From Terriglobia bacterium (GTDB lineage: Bacteria; Acidobacteriota; Terriglobia; Bryobacterales; Bryobacteraceae): a DNA stretch of 40,481 nt. Below the pieces are notes generated by a model. That model ran no database searches, was not told where the DNA came from, and saw nothing but the letters and a program-made list of their open reading frames with translations. The position numbers and the translations under genes are program-made. This document shows, piece by piece, positions 7,388-15,842 of this stretch. Position 1 is the first letter of the stretch, and every line of letters starts with the position of its first letter. Location of the stretch: positions 1 to 40,481 of the forward strand of contig JANXYJ010000121.1 in the NCBI GenBank assembly GCA_025350105.1. The letters run 5' to 3'.

Positions 7388-8827
7388 CTAGCGGATTACC
7401 TGCAAGGGTGTCAGGTCAACCGTAGTCGCCGGCCAGAGGTCTCCACGGGTGACGGCGTCGTCGGGACGGCCAGCGGTGCGCGCGGCGTCATCATCACGGA
7501 AATAATAGTTGCTGCCGGCTTTTGCCTGGTACTGATTGCCTTGGCCGTCACTCAGGCGGACGGTACTGCCCAGAATGTCATTCACGCCTTCCCGGCGGCG
7601 GTCGCTGGCAGCCATGCGATCCCAGAAACTTTGCTGCTGTTGTTCGGCCTGATGGCGCATGGTGGCCAGTGTGGCTTCCGCAACTTGGCGATTGATTTGT
7701 TGGGTTTGACTCCACCAGGCGGGGTTGATGCGAATGGAGGTTGTGATCACCCCGGTTAGCCGGCCAAGCATGCCGAATTGATCTGGGGGGCCTACGAATC
7801 CGCTGATTCCAAAGGACAGGGTGCCGAGAATGAATTGCCGGCCCGCGGCCGCACCGTAGAACATTTTGGTGGTGGCCAATAGGGCCCCGGCGACGGGCGC
7901 GCTACCGCGAGTCCCCGTGAAGCGAAATTCAGAGGCAGAACTCTGCGCCTGCAGGCCCATGGATCGGGGCAATTCGTCGGCCTGTTGGGCTACGTCGGGA
8001 CGGTCGATCCACTGCACGGAGTTTGCAGCAATGGTAATTCCCAGGTCACGGGCCAACATCTGCTGCAAATAGCCGGAGCCAAATTGCCGGCTCGATTGCA
8101 TCGCACACATCCCATAGGTGCCAGGCGCAGCCATGCTGTTTGGGCCGGGCACCGTACAGGAACCAATTCGGTTGTCTCCCACGCGAATCACCGCGGCGCC
8201 ATCAGGGCTGCTGATCTCGATCCCGTCGTTGTAGTGGGTGACATCTAGCCGGCGAATGCCACCACTTACACGCCAGGATTGCGGCACGCCCATCGTGTAG
8301 GCCAGTTCGTGCGGCTCCTGCCAAGACACCAGTTGCGGGATGGCAATCTGTGACGAAAGCGCGGAGCCTTGTTTGTGCGCCTCAAACGCAAAACTCTTTA
8401 GTACGGCTACCAGACGGGGCAATTCGCGGTTGAAGTCCTGGACCGGTGCGGCCAAGCCATAGAGTGTGCCGCCGCGGCGGCTGGTTTCGGCGCAAAGCAT
8501 TTCGCCGCGTACTTGTCCGTTCTGAAACAAGAAGCGCGCCATGGCCATGCCTTTACCCACAGGCAGGATCTCCGGCGCTTGCGCCCCTTTAAACTGCCCG
8601 CCGCCGGCCAATACCTGGCGAAGCGTGTCGGCGCAATCCGCGGTACGGTTCAATACCGGCTGGACGAAGACGTAACGCTGAGGATCGGGGCTAACCAGCA
8701 CAAAATGCCCGGCTTTCGATTGCACGGCCTGCCAGCCTTCGGGCAAATCGGCGCGAAAACCGGCGGGGTTGTGGTATTCCCGGGCCATCAGCAGCACCGG
8801 TAAAAGCAAAAGAAAGGGAGCCTTCAT
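7388..8827 (-). CDS. Secreted protein of unknown function
   Basis: The protein has 479 residues from ATG 8827, which begins a clear signal peptide (KAPFLLLLPVLLMA); a GTG seven codons upstream is less likely. The mature part has two regions: residues of about 15-140 resemble small lipid- or stress-associated domains (AGFRADLPEGWQAVQSKAGH), and the middle holds QEPHELAYTMGVPQSWRVSG. The C-terminal third is helical and Gln-rich (HQAEQQQQSFWDRM), ending in a short strand-rich tail that mentions no known motif. I do not recognise a family. It is convergent with the MmgE/PrpD gene (34 bp between stops) and has no operon partner. Confidence 0.7.
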   Translation of the reverse strand: MKAPFLLLLPVLLMAREYHNPAGFRADLPEGWQAVQSKAGHFVLVSPDPQRYVFVQPVLNRTADCADTLRQVLAGGGQFKGAQAPEILPVGKGMAMARFLFQNGQVRGEMLCAETSRRGGTLYGLAAPVQDFNRELPRLVAVLKSFAFEAHKQGSALSSQIAIPQLVSWQEPHELAYTMGVPQSWRVSGGIRRLDVTHYNDGIEISSPDGAAVIRVGDNRIGSCTVPGPNSMAAPGTYGMCAMQSSRQFGSGYLQQMLARDLGITIAANSVQWIDRPDVAQQADELPRSMGLQAQSSASEFRFTGTRGSAPVAGALLATTKMFYGAAAGRQFILGTLSFGISGFVGPPDQFGMLGRLTGVITTSIRINPAWWSQTQQINRQVAEATLATMRHQAEQQQQSFWDRMAASDRRREGVNDILGSTVRLSDGQGNQYQAKAGSNYYFRDDDAARTAGRPDDAVTRGDLWPATTVDLTPLQVIR

Positions 8828-8910
8828 ACCTAGTACAGCGCAAAGCACGATCCATTTGGCTCACGCAAAAACTCTCGACAAAGGCGAAAACTGACGATAC
8901 GATTGCGGCT

Positions 8911-9546
8911 ATGGAAACAAACCGGTGGAAACAGGCGGAGGAACTGTTCCACCAGGCGCTCGACCATGAGCCGGATTCTCGTGTCGCTTATCTAGCCGAC
9001 GTTGATTCGGACTTGCGGGATGAGGTGCCGCAGTTGATCCAGGCTTACGATGCCGCCGAGGCTTGCCGCTTACAAACCCCGGCCTTGGGGCGGCCTGCCA
9101 TCCCCAAGTCCGCGCGGCGCATAGGACCCTATACGGTCATCAAAGAAATCGGTGAAGGCGGCATGGGCGCGGTGTATCTGGCGGAGCGCAACCATGCGCA
9201 GTACGAAAAGCAAGTTGCCGTCAAACTGATTCGTCCGGGACCAGGTTCGCATGCTCTGATTCACCGCTTTCACGTTGAAAGACAAATCCTGGCGGGTATG
9301 GGGCACCCCAACATCGCCCGCTTGATCAAAGGAGGCATCACCGACGAAAACCAGCCGTTCCTGGAGCAGCCCGATGCCCGCAAGGCGCGGATTGTGGAAT
9401 TGCGTTTTCTTCTTTCCTTCACCGTCGACGAATTCGGTGAGATCGTTGGACTATCCAAAGCCACAGTGGACCGCGAACTGAAGTTCATTCGCGGCTAGCT
9501 CTATCGCGAACTTCGCGGCTCCCAGCCTGCCGCTAGTTGCAGCTGA
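8911..9546 (+). pseudogene. Chimeric relic: Ser/Thr kinase N-lobe fused to ECF sigma-factor C-terminus, with amber stop
   Basis: Residues 1-150 are the start of an acidobacterial Ser/Thr kinase: an N-terminal helical region (RWKQAEELFHQAL), the glycine loop IGEGGMGAVYLAE, the lysine in VAVKLI, and the helix-C Glu in HVERQILAGMGHPNIARL. It stops at about NQPFLEQP, before the hinge. HRD and DFG are absent. It continues in frame into ARKARIVELRFLLSFTVDEF and GLSKATVDRELKFIRG, the region-4 end of an ECF sigma factor of the acidobacterial type. A TAG at 9496-9498 sits where relatives have Trp; after it the same frame reads LYRELRGSQPAAS to a TGA at 9544. In Acidobacteria such sigma genes normally precede the kinase, so a deletion between two sigma-kinase pairs is the likely origin. 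Confidence 0.75.
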
Positions 9547-9629
9547 AGGCCTAGGGGGAGTTGGCTCAAAACTCTCAACCCTCACTGTATACAGCGGGTT
9601 TCTTGTGCTTTTTGCCTCTCACGCGGCAG

Positions 9630-10910
9630 CTATTTTGCGACGCGCGTCTCCAGAAACTGCCGGACCTTGCCGCGCATCGCGGCGCCATCCCAGCCACGTG
9701 CGTCCACCATATCTGCTTCGATTAGCAAAGTGGGGATCCCGCTCTGTTCCAGCGCCTGTTGAATGAAAAAGGTTCCACTGACGGACGGCCGGCTACCCAG
9801 CGGCAGCAAAATCAAGGCCGCATCCACCCGATGCCGCCGGGCCTGTTCCACCATCCATTCATTGGCCCACGGTGGATTATGCAATTGTTCGTTCATGCTG
9901 ACAATGCGGCTGGCCAGGGCCCGCAAGGGATCCTTCAAGCCGTAACGGATGTAGCCGTCCGGCCCAAAAGCCAGGTACATCGACCACACGAATACGGCAC
10001 CGTAGTCCTCCTCGAAGGCGTTGTAGAATTCGGCGTCATGCCACAGGCCGGCGCCAATCCACATCAGCCGCAGGCGTTCGCCCGGATAGGCTGCAATGTT
10101 CTGCTGAACCCGCTGCTTCACTTCGTCACGAAAAGCCCGCGCATGATTTACCGCCCATTCGGAGCCGCGGTGCCATTGCGTGGTCATCACGTTGTTCACT
10201 TGTTCGTTCATTCGCACCGGGCACTTGGGCGCGGCACAGATCAGGTCACGCACTTCGTCAAAGTATTCTTCCTGGCGGTTGACGTTTTCCATCAGTGCAC
10301 GCAGGCGGGCCATTTCGAACTTCGTGCCGGTAATCTTTTGAATCGCTTGAATCAAGTGCTTCAATTCGCCGGTGAGGAAGTCCAGGCGATGCGGCTCGAA
10401 AAGCTCCGGCCATCGATGGCGGCTGAGCTCCCACCAGCGTGGCGGTAAATGCGTGGCGCCGGTGCTGTCCATGGCAACCAGCGGCGCGTTGAACTTCGCA
10501 GCCCAAGTATGAAAAACACGTTGGATACAATCACAAGTCAGCCTGGCTGCCAGCAGCGCGGGCTTGGGGAGCCCGCCCCAGGGCGCCAGGGCCGGGTCGC
10601 CCGCAACGGTAGACGCAAACGACAAGCTGCAGTACCGGCACAACCCCTCGTGATAGCCCTGGGCATTTAATCCATCCAGATAATGCCCCGACATCTGGCG
10701 CGATGACACCACGGCGGACCACCATTGATTGCTGACCACCGGCAAGTCCAGAAGTGCGAACAATTCCAGTGGCGTGTCGGCCTGGGCAATGGCGTACGGG
10801 CGCTTGTGCTCGAATACATCACGGCGAAGCGTGGCGAACCACTCTTTTTGATGCTCGGCCGCCGCCTTGGTACAGGCGAGTTGTTTATCGGTTCTTTTTT
10901 CCAGCGCCAT
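9630..10910 (-). CDS. 2-hydroxyacyl-CoA dehydratase family protein, subunit with cysteines
   Basis: A 426-residue protein of the HgdB/FldC/BcrB-type family, whose members bind [4Fe-4S] clusters and dehydrate 2-hydroxyacyl-CoA or reduce aromatic CoA esters after ATP-driven activation. Seen here: GLCRYCSLSF near residue 90, LTCDCIQR near 127, CPVRMNEQVNN near 231, WIGAGLWHDAEFYNAFEE, and the C-terminal GIPTLLIEADMVDARGWD typical of the family. Late in the protein the usual Cys-Arg motif is LGSRPSV. The gene begins 4 bp after the stop of the second subunit gene, so the two are co-translated. No activator ATPase gene is visible in the window. Confidence 0.8.
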   Translation of the reverse strand: MALEKRTDKQLACTKAAAEHQKEWFATLRRDVFEHKRPYAIAQADTPLELFALLDLPVVSNQWWSAVVSSRQMSGHYLDGLNAQGYHEGLCRYCSLSFASTVAGDPALAPWGGLPKPALLAARLTCDCIQRVFHTWAAKFNAPLVAMDSTGATHLPPRWWELSRHRWPELFEPHRLDFLTGELKHLIQAIQKITGTKFEMARLRALMENVNRQEEYFDEVRDLICAAPKCPVRMNEQVNNVMTTQWHRGSEWAVNHARAFRDEVKQRVQQNIAAYPGERLRLMWIGAGLWHDAEFYNAFEEDYGAVFVWSMYLAFGPDGYIRYGLKDPLRALASRIVSMNEQLHNPPWANEWMVEQARRHRVDAALILLPLGSRPSVSGTFFIQQALEQSGIPTLLIEADMVDARGWDGAAMRGKVRQFLETRVAK

Positions 10911-10914
10911 TTCT

Positions 10915-12018
10915 TTATACCCGGGGCCGTTTGATCTCTTTTACGAACGCGGCAATTTCATCGTGAAGCGATTGCGGTACGGTCGGGGCCGCACAATCCT
11001 CGCGAATGCGCAGGCTGGAAATTCCACGCACATTCAAAAAGTCCCGCTGCCGCGGGTAATCCCATCCGTAGACATCGTCATCGGGCGGATGATAAAAAAT
11101 CACGCCGTCGATATTTTGTTTTGCTGTTCTTTCCAACCAGCGATCGGCTAGCGCCGGTGGATACACACGGGGGCTGGGCGCGTCCAGGTAATACTTTTCG
11201 AAACACGCGGTCCCCGGATCGAGGTCGCTACGGACATCCCAGCCGGCCGCACGGGAGCCCCACCAGTCGTCCTCGGCCACAACCACTGCACCATGCGATT
11301 CCAGCAGCGCGTGTAGGTTCGGATGGTCTAACGGAAAGCCCGTAACCAGCAATTTTGGCCCTGGCATAGCCGGACGCTTCGCAACCTCCCCCGCCAACTG
11401 TTCGGCGATTTCCGCATACAGCCGCCGGTCGCTGAAATAGCTGGCGCCGATGGCCGTCATCGCCTCAACTCCTGTGAGCCTGGTTAATTTGGGTCCACGC
11501 AGCTTCAATAGACGCCGTATGGAGCTTCGCGCAGCGTTGGCCTCATCCACCGCGCTGCGAAAGGTTTCAGGAGTGATGGGTGTGACGATTTGTTCTACCT
11601 TCCGCTGTAATTCAAGTGTCCGTTGGTGCCCGTATTTCCGGCTGCGCGCGGAACGGGTATGCAAAAAATCGTAAAGATACAGCGGCGGAACGGCCAGGCC
11701 TTTTCCTTGGCGCACCATTTCACGCAGGTACAGGTAGAGCTTGTACTCCGGTTCAGAAGTACGCGGGACAATCAACAGCTTTAGGAAAGACCAATCGCCG
11801 TTCAGCAAGGAACTGAAAATGGCGCGTATTCGGCCAGGAAAACTCGGCTCCATCCACTGTTCCATCCGGCGATTGGTTTCCCGCTGCGCGGCTAACGTAC
11901 TGGGACTGACCAAGACCGGAAACGCTCCGGTTGCGCGGATCAATTCCCAGGGAACGGTGTTCGAGGTGAAACCGATCACCGGCACTCCGGCCTGATCTTG
12001 TTCCCGTGCGGCGGACAT
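10915..12018 (-). CDS. 2-hydroxyacyl-CoA dehydratase family protein, cysteine-poor partner subunit
   Basis: A 367-residue protein. The family start is clear (VIGFTSNTVPWELIRATGAF, for the usual G-x-iP-x-El-x-aaG pattern), as is the end (NIDGVIFYHPPDDDVYGWDY, GISSLRIRED). The cysteines that normally hold the cluster are missing: the positions after the first motif read MEPSFPGRI and VPRTSEPEYK, and the late one reads YHPPDDD. Only two Cys remain, both near the C-terminus. I chose ATG 12018, with AGGA six bases before it; the long upstream extension of this frame lies inside the transporter gene and is a shadow. It lies between the transporter and the cysteine-containing subunit gene. Confidence 0.8.
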   Translation of the reverse strand: MSAAREQDQAGVPVIGFTSNTVPWELIRATGAFPVLVSPSTLAAQRETNRRMEQWMEPSFPGRIRAIFSSLLNGDWSFLKLLIVPRTSEPEYKLYLYLREMVRQGKGLAVPPLYLYDFLHTRSARSRKYGHQRTLELQRKVEQIVTPITPETFRSAVDEANAARSSIRRLLKLRGPKLTRLTGVEAMTAIGASYFSDRRLYAEIAEQLAGEVAKRPAMPGPKLLVTGFPLDHPNLHALLESHGAVVVAEDDWWGSRAAGWDVRSDLDPGTACFEKYYLDAPSPRVYPPALADRWLERTAKQNIDGVIFYHPPDDDVYGWDYPRQRDFLNVRGISSLRIREDCAAPTVPQSLHDEIAAFVKEIKRPRV

Positions 12019-12077
12019 GCGTTCCTGATAGGAAAAAGACAAAGCCGCAAAGGCAGAGCCAGTGTTCAAACCAGCGC

Positions 12078-13343
12078 TCAAGCCAGAACCTCGGCAATCG
12101 CGATGGTCTTGGCTGAATCCAGATGGCGCTTCAGCAACAGGACCACCAACAATGCCACGCAGGCACCGCCGGCCACAAAGTACCAGCCCGCCGTGAAGCC
12201 GCCCGTGCGGTCGCGCAAAATGCCCAGCATCTGTGGCCCCAGATATCCAAACACTCCGCCACCCAGACTGACAATGCCCATCACCGGACCAAGTTCGCTT
12301 CCTGGAATCGCCTTGGCTGCCACCTCTCCCGCCAGCGGATAGATTTGATTGGTGGCGCACAGTCCCAGCGAAATCACCAAAGCGGTGGCGATTCGGAACA
12401 CCAGCAGTTGGTCCGTCATCATCGCAAAACACGCCGGAATTAACAGCACCATCAGGGACGCCATCACCATCCAACGATTAAATCGATCGGCCAAATAGCC
12501 GCACAGCAGGTTGGCAAAAATGGCCGTGACATAGCTGGCACTGATGATATAAGCCGCATCTTTCGGAGATAAATTGAAAACAGTCTTGGCGACGGCGGGC
12601 AGAAAGAAAGTAACCGCGAAACCGCCCATATTCATCAACCCGAGTAACACCATGGCCCAGACTACCGGCGTGCGAAACGCGCTGCGACTGGGGCCGGAAC
12701 TAAGGCCGGACCCAAGAATGGCCCCGCCGTGCCCAACGGTTTGCGCTCGCCCAACAGAGTCGCCGCTGCGGCGATAGAAAATCCAAAATATGGCTGAGCC
12801 TAACAGTGCCATTGCAGCGAAAGCAAGAATGCCACGCCGCCAGCCAAACGCAGCGCCAATGGTGCTGCCAAACGGCGCTCCGATCACCGAAGCCAAAGAC
12901 GACATGGCTCCCAGAATCCCCATGGCGGAACTCTGCAACGATTTGGGAGCGGAGAGCGCAACGGCCGTCATCACGCAAACAAACGAAATGCGGTAGCCAC
13001 AAATCCAGATCACGCGGGACGTCAACGCCCAGCCAAAGGACGGTGCCAGGCTTAGCAGCCCCAACCCCAGCGCGACACCCAGCAAGCCCATCGATAGCGC
13101 CCGTCTTTCTCCAAAGCGCTTGGCCAGCATGCCGCCCGGGATGCTGAGAAAGATGGCCACCAATCCATACACGCCGGTAAACAGGCCCAGTTGCGAATAG
13201 TTGATGGCGAATTCTTTCTGCAGCGCCGGCAGCAGGGGCGAGAATCCCAGGCTGGACATTTGCATGGTCATCATGGCGAAGATGGTGGCCGCGAAGGGCA
13301 AAATCCAAAAGAACCTTGAACCGTTTGAATTGGTTGATGGCAT
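12078..13343 (-). CDS. MFS transporter
   Basis: A 421-residue membrane protein with about 12 hydrophobic segments. The loop between segments 2 and 3 (GGMLAKRFGERRALSMG) is the standard MFS motif A, and the second-half equivalent is GYLADRFNRW. The start ATG 13343 has a strong GGAGGT eight bases upstream, so the 18 extra codons upstream are rejected. Position within the dehydratase module and divergent from a CoA-transferase suggests it imports the acid that this module metabolises; the substrate cannot be read from the sequence. Confidence 0.88.
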   Translation of the reverse strand: MPSTNSNGSRFFWILPFAATIFAMMTMQMSSLGFSPLLPALQKEFAINYSQLGLFTGVYGLVAIFLSIPGGMLAKRFGERRALSMGLLGVALGLGLLSLAPSFGWALTSRVIWICGYRISFVCVMTAVALSAPKSLQSSAMGILGAMSSLASVIGAPFGSTIGAAFGWRRGILAFAAMALLGSAIFWIFYRRSGDSVGRAQTVGHGGAILGSGLSSGPSRSAFRTPVVWAMVLLGLMNMGGFAVTFFLPAVAKTVFNLSPKDAAYIISASYVTAIFANLLCGYLADRFNRWMVMASLMVLLIPACFAMMTDQLLVFRIATALVISLGLCATNQIYPLAGEVAAKAIPGSELGPVMGIVSLGGGVFGYLGPQMLGILRDRTGGFTAGWYFVAGGACVALLVVLLLKRHLDSAKTIAIAEVLA

Positions 13344-13392
13344 GCCGCTTGACCTCCGTGCCCTTTTACGTGACAGGGCAGCAATCGATTTT

Positions 13393-13412
13393 AGCAAGAA
13401 CTGCTTCTTGTT
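13393..13412. promoter_or_regulatory. Inverted repeat CAAGAA-N4-TTCTTG in the divergent promoter region
   Basis: Positions 13395-13400 and 13405-13410 are perfect inverted arms around CTGC, with an outer A/T pair extending the symmetry. The site lies in the 120-bp region between the divergent MFS and CoA-transferase genes, where one regulator could control both directions. No protein partner is identified. Confidence 0.35.
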
Positions 13413-13463
13413 AAGGTAGTCTGTAAGGCCGATACATCCAATACAGGATTACGGAAGGCGAAA

Positions 13464-14702
13464 TTGACGAAGCCCCTGGAAGACATTACCGTTCTCGATC
13501 TGACCACGGCGTTGGCCGGCCCCTTCGCTACGCTGCTACTGGCGGGACTGGGCGCGAAAGTGATCAAGATCGAAAATCCATTGAGTCCCGACACGTCCCG
13601 CGAGAATGCTCCTTACTTGGGCGCAAATGGTGCAACCCTCGTCCGCCAGCACCCCGAAGACGTCTCGATTTCTGCTATCAACCGCTTGCGCAACAAGCTT
13701 GGTGTCACTCTGAACCTGAAACATCCCGAAGCCCAAGGCGTTTTTGCGGATTTGCTCCGCCGCGCAGATATGGTGGTGGAAAATTTCACTCCTGGAACCA
13801 TGGATCGCCTGGGCGCGGGTTATGGCTTTGCCCACCAAGTGAACCCGCGCATCATTTACTGTTCCATTAGCGGCTTTGGCGCGACGCACGATAATGCCGG
13901 GGGAACCGGGAAGGCCATGGACACCATCATCCAGGCCTTAAGCGGAGTGATGCTCACTTCGGGAAACGCGGGCGACCCGCCAGTGCGCGTGGGCGTTCCC
14001 TTCGCGGATCTCAGTGCGCCTCTATTCGCCGTGATTGGCCTGCTGGCCGCGCTGCATCAGGCGCAACGTACCGGCACCGGCCAGCACGTCGACGTGTCCA
14101 TGCTGGGAGTGCTGACGATGATGGTGGCGGGCGAGCCGTTCGATATTCTGGAACGTTGCGGAGTGCCCCAGCGTACCGGACAAACGGTGCCTCGTCTGGC
14201 GCCTTTCGGCGTTTACCAAGCGATTGATGGCTACGTTGCCATTTGCGCGCCAACTGAGGCGTTCGCAAAAAATTTGTTCACCGTCATTGGGCGGCCCGAA
14301 TTGAGCAGTGACCCACGCTTTGCCACGCGAAATGCGCGCGTACAAAACGTGAAACTGCTGGATGAAATCATCGAAACCTTTACGCGCGGATTACCCGCTG
14401 CCGAAGCGGCCGGCAGGCTGGAGCGATCCGGCGTTCCAGCGGCGGAAGTGCGTGACGCCAAGGCCGCCGTGCGCGATCCCAGCGTGCTGGCCCGCGGAGA
14501 AACGGTAGCACTGCAGCATCCGGTCTTCGGGGCCGTCGACGATGTGAACGGGATGGGCATGCCCATCAAATTCTCGGCCGCATCCAGCGGTTTCGATCAG
14601 CCGCCGCCTGCGCTGGGGGAACACAACCGGCAAGTATACGGCGATCTGTTGGGCTATAGCGAGACGCGGATTGCCGAACTCCGTGAACGCCGCGTGATTT
14701 GA
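13464..14702 (+). CDS. Family III CoA-transferase (CaiB/BaiF type)
   Basis: A 412-residue enzyme that would move CoA from a donor thioester to an acid. Family features seen: VLDLTTALAGPFATLLLAGL at the N-terminus, GAKVIKIENP, NRLRNKLGVTLNLKHPEAQG, DMVVENFTPGTMDRLGAGY, and the segment GKAMDTIIQALSGVM, which holds the Asp expected to be the catalytic residue. The start is TTG 13464 with GGAAGG six bases before it. Opposite it lies the MFS/dehydratase operon, an arrangement like that of the clostridial phenyllactate system, where a CoA-transferase (FldA) serves a dehydratase (FldBC). The role here is inferred from that context. Confidence 0.88.
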   Translation: MTKPLEDITVLDLTTALAGPFATLLLAGLGAKVIKIENPLSPDTSRENAPYLGANGATLVRQHPEDVSISAINRLRNKLGVTLNLKHPEAQGVFADLLRRADMVVENFTPGTMDRLGAGYGFAHQVNPRIIYCSISGFGATHDNAGGTGKAMDTIIQALSGVMLTSGNAGDPPVRVGVPFADLSAPLFAVIGLLAALHQAQRTGTGQHVDVSMLGVLTMMVAGEPFDILERCGVPQRTGQTVPRLAPFGVYQAIDGYVAICAPTEAFAKNLFTVIGRPELSSDPRFATRNARVQNVKLLDEIIETFTRGLPAAEAAGRLERSGVPAAEVRDAKAAVRDPSVLARGETVALQHPVFGAVDDVNGMGMPIKFSAASSGFDQPPPALGEHNRQVYGDLLGYSETRIAELRERRVI

Positions 14703-14726
14703 CGATTCTGTCAACGGTACATTTGC

Positions 14727-15110
14727 TCAGGCAGAATGCGCTAGGGCTTTGTGCTCCTGCAGTTGAGATTCAATCTTCAGCTGTTGCTTCCGGCTGGATA
14801 CAACCGCTTCTTGTCTCTGCAGTGTCCCGTTAGGGTCGGGTGCTTGCGGGGCAAACATCTCATAGCGTTGTCTGAGTACCGCAGTCGCTTCGGCTTGGCA
14901 AGCTAAACTTTTCTCGCGGTGAAGGGCGTCACACACGGGGCATCGCTTCATAGGCTCCCAGTATGCGGCAACATCGGGCTTAGCCGCAAGCGGTTTAACA
15001 CGGCAATTGTGTTGCAATTGAGTGACAATTTGGTTACGACCATCTCCCTGTGGAGTCCCCCAGAAGTAGGCCGTGTGCTCCACTCCCGCTTCTTGAAATA
15101 GCCATTCCAA
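14727..15110 (-). CDS. Small hypothetical protein with a Cys pair
   Basis: A 127-residue frame with TTG start and weak AGG upstream; an earlier, non-standard start is possible because the frame is open to a TAA further upstream. Visible marks are CPVCDALHREKSLAC in the middle, possibly a zinc-knuckle or ribbon, followed by a charged Gln-rich helical tail (SSRKQQLKIESQLQEH). I recognise no family. It is convergent with the CoA-transferase gene and just downstream of the decayed efflux genes, so it could itself be a fragment. Confidence 0.45.
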   Translation of the reverse strand: MEWLFQEAGVEHTAYFWGTPQGDGRNQIVTQLQHNCRVKPLAAKPDVAAYWEPMKRCPVCDALHREKSLACQAEATAVLRQRYEMFAPQAPDPNGTLQRQEAVVSSRKQQLKIESQLQEHKALAHSA

Positions 15111-15131
15111 GTACCTGATTTCTTGCGTGGG

Positions 15132-15833
15132 TTATTTCCGAAAAAGGTAATAGGCGGCTGGAATCACCACCATGTTCAGCGCGGTTGAAGTCAGAAGTCC
15201 GCAGAAAATGACAATCGCCATGGGTGCCTGAATTTCACTTCCCGGCTTTCCCATCCCCAGCGCAATGGGCACCAGCGCAAGGCCCGCGGCCAGCGCCGTC
15301 ATCAAGATGGGAGCTAAGCGTTCACTGGCGCCTTCCATCACGGCGCGGCGTAAATCTTCCATTCCTGCCGCGCGCAGATGGCGCACATGGGAGATCAGCA
15401 TGATGCCGTTTCGTGTGGCGATGCCAAACAGCGTGATAAACCCGACGATGGACGCGAGCGAAAGCACGCCCCCGGCCAGGAACACGCCGGCCACGCCACC
15501 CACTAACGCAAGCGGCAAGTTCAGCAGGCGCAGTTCGCGCAGATCGTCCCCGAAAATCTTCACCGCAATGTTGGCCAGCGTTCCCGAAAGCATGTGATCG
15601 ATGCGATGAGAAATCGGCTGGCCCACGCTGACGTTGGTTCCGGGCAAGACGCTCACTTTGTCGCGGATGTCCTGCAGCACCACATCCTTTGGGCCGCGCC
15701 CCCATCCGTAGATCTACATCTACTTCCGCGGACTCCACACTCTGGACATGTTCGTCCAGCACAAAAACGCCGCGGCCAGCGCGATGACGATCACGCGATA
15801 TTCAAGAGACCATGAAATGAGTTTGTCGATCAT
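15132..15833 (-). pseudogene. Collapsed heavy-metal RND efflux pump (CzcA/CusA-like)
   Basis: Three pieces of an approximately 1000-residue inner-membrane pump survive. From ATG 15833: MIDKLISWSLEYRVIVIALA, the normal N-terminus. In another frame at about 15760-15700: LDEHVQSVESAEVDVDLRMG, from the first periplasmic part. Then, from about 15690 on, VSVLPGTNVSVGQPISHRID and NIAVKIFGDDLREL, directly joined to NLPLALVGGVAGVFLAGG and GIATRNGIMLISHVRHLRAA from the C-terminal membrane half. Stops lie between the pieces. At least two internal deletions and frame changes are needed, so it is non-functional. Confidence 0.85.
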
Positions 15834-15842
15834 AGTGGTCCC

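Noticed and set aside
12019-12474. Upstream extension of the cysteine-poor dehydratase subunit
   Set aside because: It lies antiphase inside the MFS gene, is Arg/Gly-rich without family match, and ATG 12018 has a good ribosome site directly before the conserved N-terminus.
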